A DNA stretch of 64,000 nucleotides from Eutrophocola sp965661105 (GCA_965661105.1 CBFICR010000007.1:9187-73186), one strand, 5' to 3'. Numbered from the stretch's first letter, positions 6,921-15,045 are shown. Notes: generated from the sequence alone by a model not told the origin. Translations and numbers: made by a program.

Positions 6921-8495
6921 TTAATCGCCAGTCAGCAAGTTTTTTACCATGGTGATCATGGCTTCACTTTCCAGTCTGTCCGCCCTGCCCCCGGCATTAT
7001 CGGCAGTGGCCGCATCAAGCAGATTTTTCCCCATGTCATCCAAGGCATGTATATCGGCACCATGGTCAACCAGCCATGACACCACTGTCATCCAGTTTTG
7101 TTTGGTAGCGGCAAAGATCGGTGTCTGTCCCTGACGATTGGTCATGGTAGACATCCTGGCAATGCGGGCATTGTGGCTCTGGGTATCGCTAACCCGGCGA
7201 TTAATATCTGCACCCGCCGCCAGCAGCAGTTCAAGGACCGGGATCACTGCCTCCTCTCTTCCCGGCTCAAAAGTCCCGCGCAAGGTACTGCGGCGATTAC
7301 CAAAACCGGCAGCCGCCATGAACGGTGTAACACCCATCACATTTGGCAGTTCCACATCCGCACCGAATTCCAGCAACAGTTTTACGGCGTCAAGATCATG
7401 GGAATTCGCGGCCCGCAACAATGGTGTTGCTCCGGTGGTGAGCTGGTCATCCACAAAGCGGCCACTGTTACCACCGCGCCCGGGTCGATGAAAATTTAAT
7501 CGGGCATCAGGATTGACCCCGGCTTCCAGTAATTGCCGGGCGATATCCAATGCCGTGATACTGGCGCTTGCGCTGTTATCGTTGCCAGCGCGATCTCGCA
7601 GAGTGTTCATATCGACAGCGATATAAAGCGCAGTACGGCCCCACCAGTCCCACAGATGGGGATTGGCGCCTGACTCCAGCAATAGTTTTGCCGTCTCAAA
7701 ATGCTGGTTATCAATGGCAATCATCAATGGGGTAACTGCGTCTGGTGAAGGTTTATTAATGTCAGCGCCTGCGTCCAGAATCGCTCTCGCACATTCAGTA
7801 CAGCCGGTACGGGCAGCATAGAGTAAAGCCGTGAGGCCACCGGTGGGCCGGTACTGAGCCCTGGGTTCCGAGGTAATCTGGCTACCCCAGTCAAAGGCGC
7901 TGGCGCGCACACTGACATCGGCGCCATGGTCCAGCAACAAGCGCGTCATTTCTCCATGGTTGTTTCCTGCAGCCCACATCAGAGGTGTCTGGCCACGCCA
8001 CTGCTCAACTACATTTACCTCGGCCCCGTAGTTCAGCAGTAATTCAGCCACACCGACTACCCCGGTACGCGCAGCCAGCATGAGAATGGTCTGGCCGTCA
8101 GCATTGGCGGCCTCAGGATCAGCGCCTGCCTGCAGCAGCATATCTACCAGCTCCACGTTACCCACCTTGACCGCTTCAGCCAGAGGACTGGAACCATAAT
8201 TGTTCATGATATTGGGATCCGCCTCTCTGGACAGCAGGGCTTCGACGAGAGGAGCATCGACGTTATAGGCTGCCCATAACAAAGCCGTTGAGCCATCACC
8301 CTGACGCATATTCACATCCGCCCCTACACGAATCATCTCCAGCGCCTGCTCGCGCTCACCTTGCTGAATCAAGTCCGGCAGAGAATCGGCAGCAGAAACG
8401 ACAAGGGAAAGAGACAAGAGGCAAGAGGCAAGAGACAAGCCACCCATCTGCTTCGACATGATTGTTTTAAAAAGTTGAATGACTTTATTTCCCAT
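6921..8495 (-). CDS. Exported ankyrin-repeat protein, cassette A
   Basis: A 524-residue protein made of ankyrin repeats from about residue 37 to the end, recognisable by recurring LLLxAGADxN, TPLMWAA and TALLYAA segments. The N-terminus has a hydrophobic signal-like segment (about 18-36, GGLSLASCLL to SAAD), so export is likely; the start may be the internal ATG before SKQMGG rather than the one at 8495. A non-canonical insertion contains SEPRAQYRPTGGLTALLYAA followed by GCTEC, a CxxC pair. The same insertion, including CxxC, occurs in the paralogue at 33429-35012. It is last in a minus-strand run: DUF1592 cytochrome, MBL protein, then this gene. Ankyrin repeats bind proteins, so a periplasmic scaffold or inhibitor role is inferred. 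The signal-peptide core is encoded by a heptamer tandem repeat. Confidence 0.88.
   Translation of the reverse strand: MGNKVIQLFKTIMSKQMGGLSLASCLLSLSLVVSAADSLPDLIQQGEREQALEMIRVGADVNMRQGDGSTALLWAAYNVDAPLVEALLSREADPNIMNNYGSSPLAEAVKVGNVELVDMLLQAGADPEAANADGQTILMLAARTGVVGVAELLLNYGAEVNVVEQWRGQTPLMWAAGNNHGEMTRLLLDHGADVSVRASAFDWGSQITSEPRAQYRPTGGLTALLYAARTGCTECARAILDAGADINKPSPDAVTPLMIAIDNQHFETAKLLLESGANPHLWDWWGRTALYIAVDMNTLRDRAGNDNSASASITALDIARQLLEAGVNPDARLNFHRPGRGGNSGRFVDDQLTTGATPLLRAANSHDLDAVKLLLEFGADVELPNVMGVTPFMAAAGFGNRRSTLRGTFEPGREEAVIPVLELLLAAGADINRRVSDTQSHNARIARMSTMTNRQGQTPIFAATKQNWMTVVSWLVDHGADIHALDDMGKNLLDAATADNAGGRADRLESEAMITMVKNLLTGD
8405..8439 (-). repeat. Heptamer tandem repeat inside the ankyrin signal-peptide coding region
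   Basis: Five consecutive heptamers on the plus strand: GGGAAAG, AGACAAG, AGGCAAG, AGGCAAG, AGACAAG. In the coding (minus) direction these read CTTGTCT, CTTGCCT, CTTGCCT, CTTGTCT, CTTTCCC and encode the hydrophobic Leu/Ser core of the signal peptide. The unit is not a multiple of three, so gain or loss of one unit would shift the frame unless an internal start restores it. Confidence 0.8.
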
Positions 8496-8525
8496 AATGA
8501 TTCTCTAACCCTGCCCCACTATTAG

Positions 8526-8581
8526 CTTTTATCTTTTATCTTTTATCTTTTATCTTGTGACTTGTAACTTGTAACTTGTAA
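8526..8581. repeat. Eight-unit CTT-type heptamer tandem array
   Basis: Four CTTTTAT units (8526-8553), one CTTGTGA (8554-8560) and three CTTGTAA (8561-8581) stand in unbroken 7-bp phase. They fill most of the 92-bp spacer between the MBL gene and the ankyrin gene of cassette A, so the array is transcribed and lies just upstream of the ankyrin start. The units resemble the heptamers at 15018-15045 and 35053-35080. Confidence 0.88.
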
Positions 8582-8587
8582 CTGTTT

Positions 8588-9529
8588 TTAAACAATATTA
8601 GGCTCAAGCTTATTATGATGCGCCCACAATCCCTTATGTGCGTCATACAAAAACCTGTAGGGATCATCAAAGCGTCTTGGCAAGTTATCCATCACGCCAC
8701 TGGCCAGAGAATCCTGCGCATCAAATCCCATGCGAATTTGATCAACCAGGGTGTCGTACATAAACTGCATAAGGTCACGCTCTGATTCAACATAGGCTCT
8801 GCTTACCGCAGCGGAGCCATAGGACGGCACAAATTGGGTTTCTGCATTACTGATATCCAGAAGAAGATTTAAAGCATCCACCCTGCCACCAATCCAGCCA
8901 CCACTGAACCAGTCAAAACCGGGGTCAATACCCGGAGAAATCACATCGCCGGCAGCGATGACATTGGCATTATTGAAGTGAACATAAATATCACCATCGG
9001 TATGGGCCAGTTCCAGATAACCATAGCTGATTTTTTCATTGCCATCATTTAACTCGCCCTGGGTATAAAAAGTACTCCCGGGATGGGCAGCTACCGGCAT
9101 CGCGGGCTGGTACCTGTCCTCTTCAAAAAGATAATAGTCTGTGGCCAGGTGGAGCCTGGTTTTCTCGTGGGCAATGATGTTCGCACCCTGACCACCAAAA
9201 TAGGTATTACCACCCACCTGATCGAGATGCCAATGGCTATTAAACAAAGTCTTCACCCTGGCGCCCGCAGCAAAGCTGCCGAGTATCTCCTGCAATGACC
9301 CGGTGGCATTCATGGCGCCACTGTCTACCAGGATAAGACCATCATCGGCCTGGAATACCAGTACATTTCCACCAACACCATTGATCACCGACAAGCTGTC
9401 GCCTAGCGGTGTTACAGCGTAGGCCAGGGCAGCATTTGATATTCCGGGCAACGCCAGGGCGCCAAGCGCGGTTACCGTTCTGGTCATAAAAGCGCGGCGC
9501 ATGGAATTGCAAAAATGTTTTCCAGACAT
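8588..9529 (-). CDS. Exported MBL-fold metallohydrolase, cassette A
   Basis: A 313-residue metallo-beta-lactamase-fold protein. The N-terminus carries RRAFMTRTVTALGALALPG ending in an ANA-like cleavage region, a Tat- or Sec-type signal. The metal motif is HWHLDQVGGN (H99, H101, D103, Q104): the usual HxHxDH has Gln in the last position. Later ligands are recognisable in AHTDGD and IAAGD. Its close relative at 32408-33397 has the same Gln. It begins 3 bp after the DUF1592 gene stop, so the two are translationally linked, and the ankyrin gene follows. The substrate is unknown. MBL-fold proteins of this secreted type hydrolyse varied esters, lactams or thioesters, or act in quinoprotein systems, so the call stops at fold level. 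Confidence 0.86.
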   Translation of the reverse strand: MSGKHFCNSMRRAFMTRTVTALGALALPGISNAALAYAVTPLGDSLSVINGVGGNVLVFQADDGLILVDSGAMNATGSLQEILGSFAAGARVKTLFNSHWHLDQVGGNTYFGGQGANIIAHEKTRLHLATDYYLFEEDRYQPAMPVAAHPGSTFYTQGELNDGNEKISYGYLELAHTDGDIYVHFNNANVIAAGDVISPGIDPGFDWFSGGWIGGRVDALNLLLDISNAETQFVPSYGSAAVSRAYVESERDLMQFMYDTLVDQIRMGFDAQDSLASGVMDNLPRRFDDPYRFLYDAHKGLWAHHNKLEPNIV

Positions 9530-9532
9530 AAT

Positions 9533-12007
9533 TTACTCCCCGCTCACGACTGCAACCTGGGTTGCATTTTCAGCTTCATCATGGGGCAGTGCCTGCAGTC
9601 GAAAAGCATCACTGTTCACAATGCCCATCACCAGAGAAGAAAGATTGTAGTCTTCATTCGCTGCGTTACGAACAATGGCGCGCACCTGGGGCATATCGAA
9701 ATATTCAAGCTCACGGTTAATGGCATACATCATCAGTTTTTCAGTAATCGCCTGGGCAAATTGTGCCGGCCTGCTGGCCAGCTCATTACGCAGTTCGATG
9801 ACCCCATTAATAGCCTTGCCATTGGGCATCACAGTCCTTGCATCTATGGGCGCATCAGCAAGACTGTCAATGTCGCGCCACTGACCTGTGACACTGAAAT
9901 TTTCCAGGGCCAGACCAATAGGATCGATAACCCCGTGACACTGATTGCAGCCCGGCTTTGATCTATGTTGCTCAAGACGGGCACGTACCGTTGTTGGTTT
10001 CTGGCCTGCCGGCACGGACAGATCAGTCTCAACATTCGGGGGCGGTGGTGCTGGCGGAGTCCCCATGAGTTTCTCCAGCACCCAGGCGCCACGCAGTACC
10101 GGAGAAGTTCTGTCGCCGTATGAGGTTCTTAACAGGGCCGCTCCTTTTCCGAGAATTCCAAAACGCCTTTCATCAGTCAGGGTGACTTTCCTGAACTGAC
10201 CGCCATGGACATCTTCGATGCCATAGTGACGGGCCAGCGGCTCATTCAGAAAAGTGTAATCTGCCTGTAACAATTCAATTACCGGACGATCTTCCAGCAG
10301 CACACTGGATAAAAACAGAGTAAGTTCACGAGTGAAATAATCATACATCTGCTCATCAAAACCCGGGAACAGGGATGGATCCGGTTCAATTACCGTCAAC
10401 TCATCCAGGTTCAGCCATTTAAGAGCAAAACTATTGACCAGATGCTGCGCTCGGGAATCCGCCAGCATACGAGAGACCTGGGCAGCTATGGCCTCTTCGT
10501 TAGCAAGTTCACCTGCCTGTGCCAGCTCCAGCAACGTTGTATCCGGCCCCTGACCCCAGAGGAAAAAGGACAATCTGGATGCCAGCTCCAGATCATTCAG
10601 CGCAAAGACCCTGGCCTCACCAATATCACGCATGGGTGAGATTCCCCGATAAAGAAAATCCGGACTGGCAAGGATGGCCGCGATCATTTGCTCAACCCCT
10701 TCGTCAAAACCACCGGGACCTTCACGTCCCATTTCAAAAAACGGCAGCAACAGGTCCAGATCATCCCGGGTAATCGGCCGGCGATAGGCACGATGGGCCA
10801 GTTGCTCTGCTATACGGGTAGCGCAGGGTATTTCCTGGGCCACAGTTTCCGGCTGGCAAACAAAAATCTTTGCTCTGCTTTCGGTCATGGAAACCCCACT
10901 GGCATTATAGGGCCCAATAATTTCGATACCGTCCAGCAGTCTTGGCACACGCAGCGAGCCGGTGAACGCAAAGCCTCCATAGGGAGTAAAGCCACCAATC
11001 AGTTCGTCGGTCTCAACACGGGCACGCTCAATAAAGGTGACAACAATTTCATGCACCCCGGCCTTCACATCCAGCGGAATATCCTTGAAGCGCTCCATAA
11101 TAAGATTACTGGCCGGAGCACCGCCCTTGTTAACCAGGGCAAAATCCTCAGGTCCGCCGATATTTTCCCTGAACACTTCAATACCGCCCACCAGCACAAC
11201 CAGTGTCTGTCGGGTTTCTATGGAGCGTGGATAAAGGCCCACATCAAGGTCGAGAATATTAAGACGGTATTCGCCATCAGCAGGAAAATTGTGAGTAACC
11301 TTGATGCCGCCACGCGTCCCCAGAGGAAAGCCTTCCTCATAAGTATCCTGGTCACCACTGACCACCTGATAATAGACATTGGCGACCTTGGGTACCGGTT
11401 GCCCAACTGCCATTTTGGATACCGCCCTGGCCACATTGATATATTGTTCAAGAAATGAAGGAGACACACTCAAGGCAGCGGCAATATTATCGAAACCATC
11501 TACCTCGATATCCATGGGCAGATAATCCGCAGCATCGATTTCAATACCCAGTAATTCCTTTACGGCAATGGCATATTCTGTCCGGTTCAGTCGCTGCACC
11601 GGGACATGCCCTGCCATGACATCCTGGTTAAGACTGATAGCCTCATCGAGATTGTCTTCCATCCAGCTAACAAAGCCGTCGATTACTTCCTGATCTGGCT
11701 GATCACTGCCAGGGGGAGGCATCAGGCGCCCGCGCAGTTTGCGCACCGCAGACTCCCAGACCGGAGCTTCTGCTGAAACGTTATCCAGGGACATCAGGTC
11801 AAAGGCGACGCTGCCAGCCCAGTCTTCACTGTTGTGACAATCACTGCAGTAAGTGTTTAGCAGGCTCTCATGCTGTATGGATAGCAGCGCTGAATCAGAA
11901 TCTGAATCAGAACCTGAATCAGAGTTCGCTGATTGCTGCGCTAGTCCTTGAGATAAAAGGCCAAGCCAGAGCATTAATAGTAGTGTCGTTCGTCTCATAT
12001 GAATCAA
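9533..12007 (-). CDS. Two-haem DUF1587/DUF1592/DUF1588/DUF1585 cytochrome-like protein, cassette A
   Basis: An 824-residue exported protein (signal peptide about 1-24, ending GLAQ). A Planctomycete-type cytochrome c motif CSDCH lies at 54-58 and a second haem motif CNQCH at 687-691. Between them are the segments typical of this family: LNRTEYAIAVKELLG and GFDN (DUF1587), the DUF1595/DUF1592 region with SRLSFFLWGQGPD, DUF1588 (ALLRTSYGDRTSPVLRGAWV), then DUF1585 (EKLMMYAINRELEYFD). The family is widespread in Planctomycetes and Verrucomicrobia, often beside a DUF1552 gene; its reaction is not established to my knowledge. Here the next gene is the MBL protein and DUF1552 is absent, unlike cassette B. 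Periplasmic location and electron transfer are inferred from the signal and haems. An acidic Ser-Asp linker follows the signal peptide. Confidence 0.92.
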   Translation of the reverse strand: MIHMRRTTLLLMLWLGLLSQGLAQQSANSDSGSDSDSDSALLSIQHESLLNTYCSDCHNSEDWAGSVAFDLMSLDNVSAEAPVWESAVRKLRGRLMPPPGSDQPDQEVIDGFVSWMEDNLDEAISLNQDVMAGHVPVQRLNRTEYAIAVKELLGIEIDAADYLPMDIEVDGFDNIAAALSVSPSFLEQYINVARAVSKMAVGQPVPKVANVYYQVVSGDQDTYEEGFPLGTRGGIKVTHNFPADGEYRLNILDLDVGLYPRSIETRQTLVVLVGGIEVFRENIGGPEDFALVNKGGAPASNLIMERFKDIPLDVKAGVHEIVVTFIERARVETDELIGGFTPYGGFAFTGSLRVPRLLDGIEIIGPYNASGVSMTESRAKIFVCQPETVAQEIPCATRIAEQLAHRAYRRPITRDDLDLLLPFFEMGREGPGGFDEGVEQMIAAILASPDFLYRGISPMRDIGEARVFALNDLELASRLSFFLWGQGPDTTLLELAQAGELANEEAIAAQVSRMLADSRAQHLVNSFALKWLNLDELTVIEPDPSLFPGFDEQMYDYFTRELTLFLSSVLLEDRPVIELLQADYTFLNEPLARHYGIEDVHGGQFRKVTLTDERRFGILGKGAALLRTSYGDRTSPVLRGAWVLEKLMGTPPAPPPPNVETDLSVPAGQKPTTVRARLEQHRSKPGCNQCHGVIDPIGLALENFSVTGQWRDIDSLADAPIDARTVMPNGKAINGVIELRNELASRPAQFAQAITEKLMMYAINRELEYFDMPQVRAIVRNAANEDYNLSSLVMGIVNSDAFRLQALPHDEAENATQVAVVSGE
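11890..11925 (-). repeat. Three 12-bp repeats encoding a Ser-Asp linker
   Basis: CTGAATCAGAAT, CTGAATCAGAAC and CTGAATCAGAGT stand in tandem within the DUF1592 gene of cassette A. They encode a Ser-Asp-rich spacer between the signal peptide and the first haem motif. The unit is a multiple of three, so length changes would keep the frame. The homologue in cassette B lacks this linker. Confidence 0.8.
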
Positions 12008-12338
12008 TTAACCTGTAAAAAACGGATGGTTGCTGCAGTCATACCTGTATTCAGGATTCTAGCAAAAGGGGAAGCAATATACTTGTCCCGGGCCATCAGG
12101 ATAGCTGAATGCACTTTCCCTAACCTAAAGGATTAGTCCAGTGCACTGGGACCAACTATTCACCAGCCGGCTGGCGTGGAATTACCAGCGGGCGGGGAGA
12201 ACGTGCTGTACAAGCCGACAAGCCTTCTACATAATTGAAAAATTCTTAGCAGAATTAACATCTTGCAATCAGATTTCAGATAATCCCAATTACAGATATG
12301 CAGGACAGTTAACGCGTTATTCCAACAGGGGAAGGCTC
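12008..12338. other. Intergenic region upstream of cassette A and the membrane protein gene
   Basis: Divergent spacer of 331 bp. An in-frame ATG at 12141 would extend the downstream membrane protein by 66 residues, but the translated stretch looks non-genic and has no ribosome site. It presumably holds the promoters of both divergent units. I see no clear promoter, hairpin or RNA gene. Confidence 0.4.
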
Positions 12339-13007
12339 TTGATCAAAGCGCCACATCAACAAAGATTACTGTTTTACTGCCTCGCAGCGGCCCTCCCTCT
12401 TTTTCTTGTCGCCTCCCTTTTTAACTACAGCCTGCTCATGGGAGAGGAACATTATCTGTTTGGCATCAACCTGGAAATTCTGGGTTACCTTATTCAGGCA
12501 GAATTCCTGGCCGTGGCAAGTGGCATCCTGATTCTGATTCCGCTGCTGGTGCAGTCAACAGTGAAATATATCCGCTGGTTTTTGTTTGGCGTTTTTATCT
12601 GCATCGCACTGGGTTTCGCCTGGCTCGCCTACGAAATAGATGGTAGCGCAGGCATGCTGTTTTATGCTTTGCTGATTTTTGTCTCCTATGGCGGGGGAAC
12701 CTTGCTGGTTTTTGACTGGTATGCCGGCGCAACGCGAACTTTTTTATCGTTGCTGCGCTGGTCCATGGGCATTTTTATCTATGTCACCCTGCAGTTATCA
12801 TTCAACCTTGAAAGCGATATCAGTATCTGGAAAAACACACGTACCGTGATTCCTTTTGGCGCCTCCTTCTTTTATATTCTCAGTGTACTGGAGCTCATCC
12901 TTTACACGCCATTGACCTACTATCTTGAGAGGAAACATAATCAGGACAGGCTATTGAGCAAGGGTATTAACCGGATGCTGGATGCGCAAATGAAGACAGA
13001 AACATAA
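12339..13007 (+). CDS. Six- to seven-helix membrane protein of unknown function
   Basis: About 222 residues, nearly all hydrophobic, with helices recognisable from LLFYCLAAALPLFLVASLF onward, a short charged loop near SDISIWKNTRT and a basic cytosolic tail (YLERKHNQDRLLSKG). I chose the TTG at 12339 because GGGGAAGG stands a few bases upstream. An ATG at 12141 in the same frame would add a cysteine- and arginine-rich leader that does not look like protein. I recognise no family. It is followed after 45 bp by a RidA gene on the same strand, but the two need not be functionally related. Confidence 0.65.
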   Translation: MIKAPHQQRLLFYCLAAALPLFLVASLFNYSLLMGEEHYLFGINLEILGYLIQAEFLAVASGILILIPLLVQSTVKYIRWFLFGVFICIALGFAWLAYEIDGSAGMLFYALLIFVSYGGGTLLVFDWYAGATRTFLSLLRWSMGIFIYVTLQLSFNLESDISIWKNTRTVIPFGASFFYILSVLELILYTPLTYYLERKHNQDRLLSKGINRMLDAQMKTET

Positions 13008-13052
13008 AATCCTGACCCGTTCAGCCCCATTCAAAAAAACAAGGCAATTACT

Positions 13053-13448
13053 ATGAAACGAGAAATTATCAATCCCTGGACCTGGCAGGAAGCGCTGGGC
13101 TTTGTCCATGGCAATAAAGTCAGCAATGCAGAAGCCACTTTTTTTCTGGCGGGCCAGACGTCCTGCGATGAAAATGGCAATACTCTTTTCCCTGGCGACA
13201 TGGCCAAACAGATTGACCAGGTACTGAACAACATCGCTATTATTCTCGAACAGGGAGGTATGGATTTTACCCATGTCGTACGACTGAATATTTATACCGT
13301 AGACATGGATAAAATGATGCAGGCTCATGATCATATGACCAGCAACCTGAAGCAACGTGGCTGTCAGCATACCGGCTGTCTGCTCGGCGTTACCGCTCTT
13401 GCCTCTCCCGGCGCCCTTGTGGAAATAGAAGTCACCGCGGCAAAGTAA
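13053..13448 (+). CDS. RidA/YjgF/UK114 family protein
   Basis: A 131-residue protein with the RidA fold signature: FFLAGQTSCDENGN near the start, QIDQVLNNIAIILEQGG in the middle and LASPGALVEIEVTA at the end. RidA proteins form trimers and hydrolyse reactive enamine/imine intermediates such as 2-aminoacrylate from PLP enzymes. The canonical RidA Arg that binds the substrate carboxylate (about position 105) is not clear here, so this may be one of the RidA-like subfamilies with another role. AAGGC precedes the ATG. It stands in a same-strand run with the membrane protein upstream and an MFS exporter 51 bp downstream. Confidence 0.85.
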   Translation: MKREIINPWTWQEALGFVHGNKVSNAEATFFLAGQTSCDENGNTLFPGDMAKQIDQVLNNIAIILEQGGMDFTHVVRLNIYTVDMDKMMQAHDHMTSNLKQRGCQHTGCLLGVTALASPGALVEIEVTAAK

Positions 13449-13499
13449 TTTACAGCAGCAAAGCGCCACACTATTTATTAATCAAAGAATCACCTCTTG

Positions 13500-14708
13500 A
13501 TGGCTGATCGTACTTTTATTTTCTACCTGTCTGCCAGGGTATTGATTGCCGTGTGCAGCAGCATGCTATCCGTTGCGATTGGCTATCATATATACCTGCT
13601 TACCGGTAATCCGTTTGATCTGGCTCTGGTAGGCCTGATGCAGATACTGCCAATGATCCTGCTGTTCATTTTTAGTGGCTGGGCAGTGGATCACTTCCCG
13701 CGCAAAAAAATTCTCATTAGCTGCGCCTTTGTAGAGGCACTTGTCTACATTGGCCTCGCCATAAGCATGAATGGTGATGAGCTTAATCGAAGTGTTATCT
13801 TTTCCTTAATTTTCCTGCATGGATGTGCGCGAGCGTTCTACTCCCCTGCCTCGCAAGCCATCCTGCCGAACATTGTCAGCAGTGAATACTTATCCCGGGC
13901 TGTCGCTATTACCAGCTCAGTCTGGACTACGGCACAAACCATAGGCCCCTTTGCTGCCGGCCTGCTGATTGCCCTGATTGATTTCAAGACCTATTGGGCG
14001 CTGGTCGCCTTATCCACGTCCGGCGCCTGCATGTTTATTCTGCTACCCACACTGCCCGTCAGCAAACCACTGGGGCGAGGCCTGAAACCGCTGTTGAATG
14101 GCATCCGCTATGTGATGGCTGATCCCATCGTCCTGCCAAGTATTTCACTTGACCTGCTGATCGTTTTTCTTGGCAGTGTGATGGCGCTGCTGCCGGTATA
14201 TACCATTGATGTGCTGAAAGTTGGGCCGGAAACACTGGGATTGTTGCGCGCTATGCCAGCCCTGGGAGGCGTAATGATGGGATTGCTGATGGCAAAATTG
14301 CCGCCCATGCGTAATGCCGGAAAACTGCTGTTTATCTCACTGGCTATATTTGCCGCTTCGGTCCTTGCCTTCGCCCTGTCGTCAACGCTCTGGATTAGCC
14401 TGGTGGCGTTGTGGGTCTATGGGGCATCGGATATGGTAAGCGTCAATATTCGTACTACCCTTATCCAGTTTGCTACTCCGGATGAATTGCGTGGCAGGGT
14501 CAGCGCTGTAAACATGCTGTTTATCGGCGTATCAAATGAAATGGGTGACTTCAGGGCTGGTTCCATTGCTGCTGTATTTGGGCCGGTAACAACAGTATTG
14601 GCCGGGGCCGGCATGGCCTTTGTGGTTGCACTTGGCGGCTACATGGTTTTTCCAAAACTGCGCCAGCTGGATAAACTTACCGATGCAGAAATCAAACAGG
14701 CACGTTGA
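13500..14708 (+). CDS. MFS transporter, EntS/MFS_3-like exporter
   Basis: A 402-residue major facilitator protein with about twelve membrane segments. The loop between helices 2 and 3 reads GWAVDHFPRKKILI, close to the DxxxRR/K loop of the family, and ASQAILPNIVSSEYLSRAVAI is typical of the EntS-like MFS_3 group. That group exports siderophores, drugs or metabolites across the inner membrane; the cargo here is unknown. A TTG directly precedes the ATG at 13500, so the start could be one codon earlier. The acylphosphatase gene starts 7 bp after its stop, which suggests co-transcription. Confidence 0.85.
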   Translation: MADRTFIFYLSARVLIAVCSSMLSVAIGYHIYLLTGNPFDLALVGLMQILPMILLFIFSGWAVDHFPRKKILISCAFVEALVYIGLAISMNGDELNRSVIFSLIFLHGCARAFYSPASQAILPNIVSSEYLSRAVAITSSVWTTAQTIGPFAAGLLIALIDFKTYWALVALSTSGACMFILLPTLPVSKPLGRGLKPLLNGIRYVMADPIVLPSISLDLLIVFLGSVMALLPVYTIDVLKVGPETLGLLRAMPALGGVMMGLLMAKLPPMRNAGKLLFISLAIFAASVLAFALSSTLWISLVALWVYGASDMVSVNIRTTLIQFATPDELRGRVSAVNMLFIGVSNEMGDFRAGSIAAVFGPVTTVLAGAGMAFVVALGGYMVFPKLRQLDKLTDAEIKQAR

Positions 14709-14715
14709 ACAAATA

Positions 14716-14985
14716 ATGAAACATATCAATGTCACTGTCTGCGGCACAGTCCAGGGAGTGTATTTCAGAGCCTCCACCAAAGAGGTTGCGGATAGTCTGG
14801 GTATAAACGGCTTTGTAAAAAACCAGTCCGATGGCAGTGTCTATCTTGAAGCAGAAGCTAATGAAGACACGCTTGAGTTATTTTTGACCTGGTTGAAAAT
14901 TGGCCCCGCTACAGCTCGGGTAGATAACCTGAAAATTGAAGACAGCGATTGTAAATATTTTGAAGGATTTATTATAAGCCATTAA
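14716..14985 (+). CDS. acyP: Acylphosphatase
   Basis: An 89-residue protein with the full acylphosphatase pattern: VCGTVQGVYFRAST, whose Arg binds the phosphate, and GFVKNQSDGSVYLEAE, whose Asn positions the water. It hydrolyses acyl phosphates such as acetyl phosphate and 1,3-bisphosphoglycerate in the cytosol. Length and motif spacing are normal. An in-frame ATG at 14620 lies inside the MFS gene and is rejected. It starts 7 bp after the transporter stop and is followed by a convergent gene. Confidence 0.92.
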   Translation: MKHINVTVCGTVQGVYFRASTKEVADSLGINGFVKNQSDGSVYLEAEANEDTLELFLTWLKIGPATARVDNLKIEDSDCKYFEGFIISH

Positions 14986-15017
14986 ACAAACACCAGCATT
15001 ACCGACTCGACGTTTTG

Positions 15018-15045
15018 CTTGAGACTTGCAACTTGTAACTTGCGA
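15018..15045. repeat. Four-unit CTT-type heptamer tandem repeat
   Basis: CTTGAGA, CTTGCAA, CTTGTAA and CTTGCGA follow in exact 7-bp phase and end directly at the stop codon of the minus-strand MBL-cNMP gene (15046). This is the same kind of unit as at 8526-8581. It lies in the convergent spacer after the acylphosphatase gene. Confidence 0.82.

Noticed and set aside
8526..8581. CRISPR array
   Set aside because: Units are 7 bp in direct contact without spacers; there are no cas genes in the window.
10688..11458. 256-residue open frame on the plus strand, antisense to the DUF1592 gene
   Set aside because: It lies wholly inside a well-supported gene, has no ribosome site and its translation has no recognisable domain. 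It is a codon-bias shadow.
12141..12338. N-terminal extension of the membrane protein from the ATG at 12141
   Set aside because: The stretch reads as cysteine- and arginine-rich non-genic sequence and lacks a ribosome site; the TTG at 12339 has GGGGAAGG upstream and begins just before the hydrophobic part.
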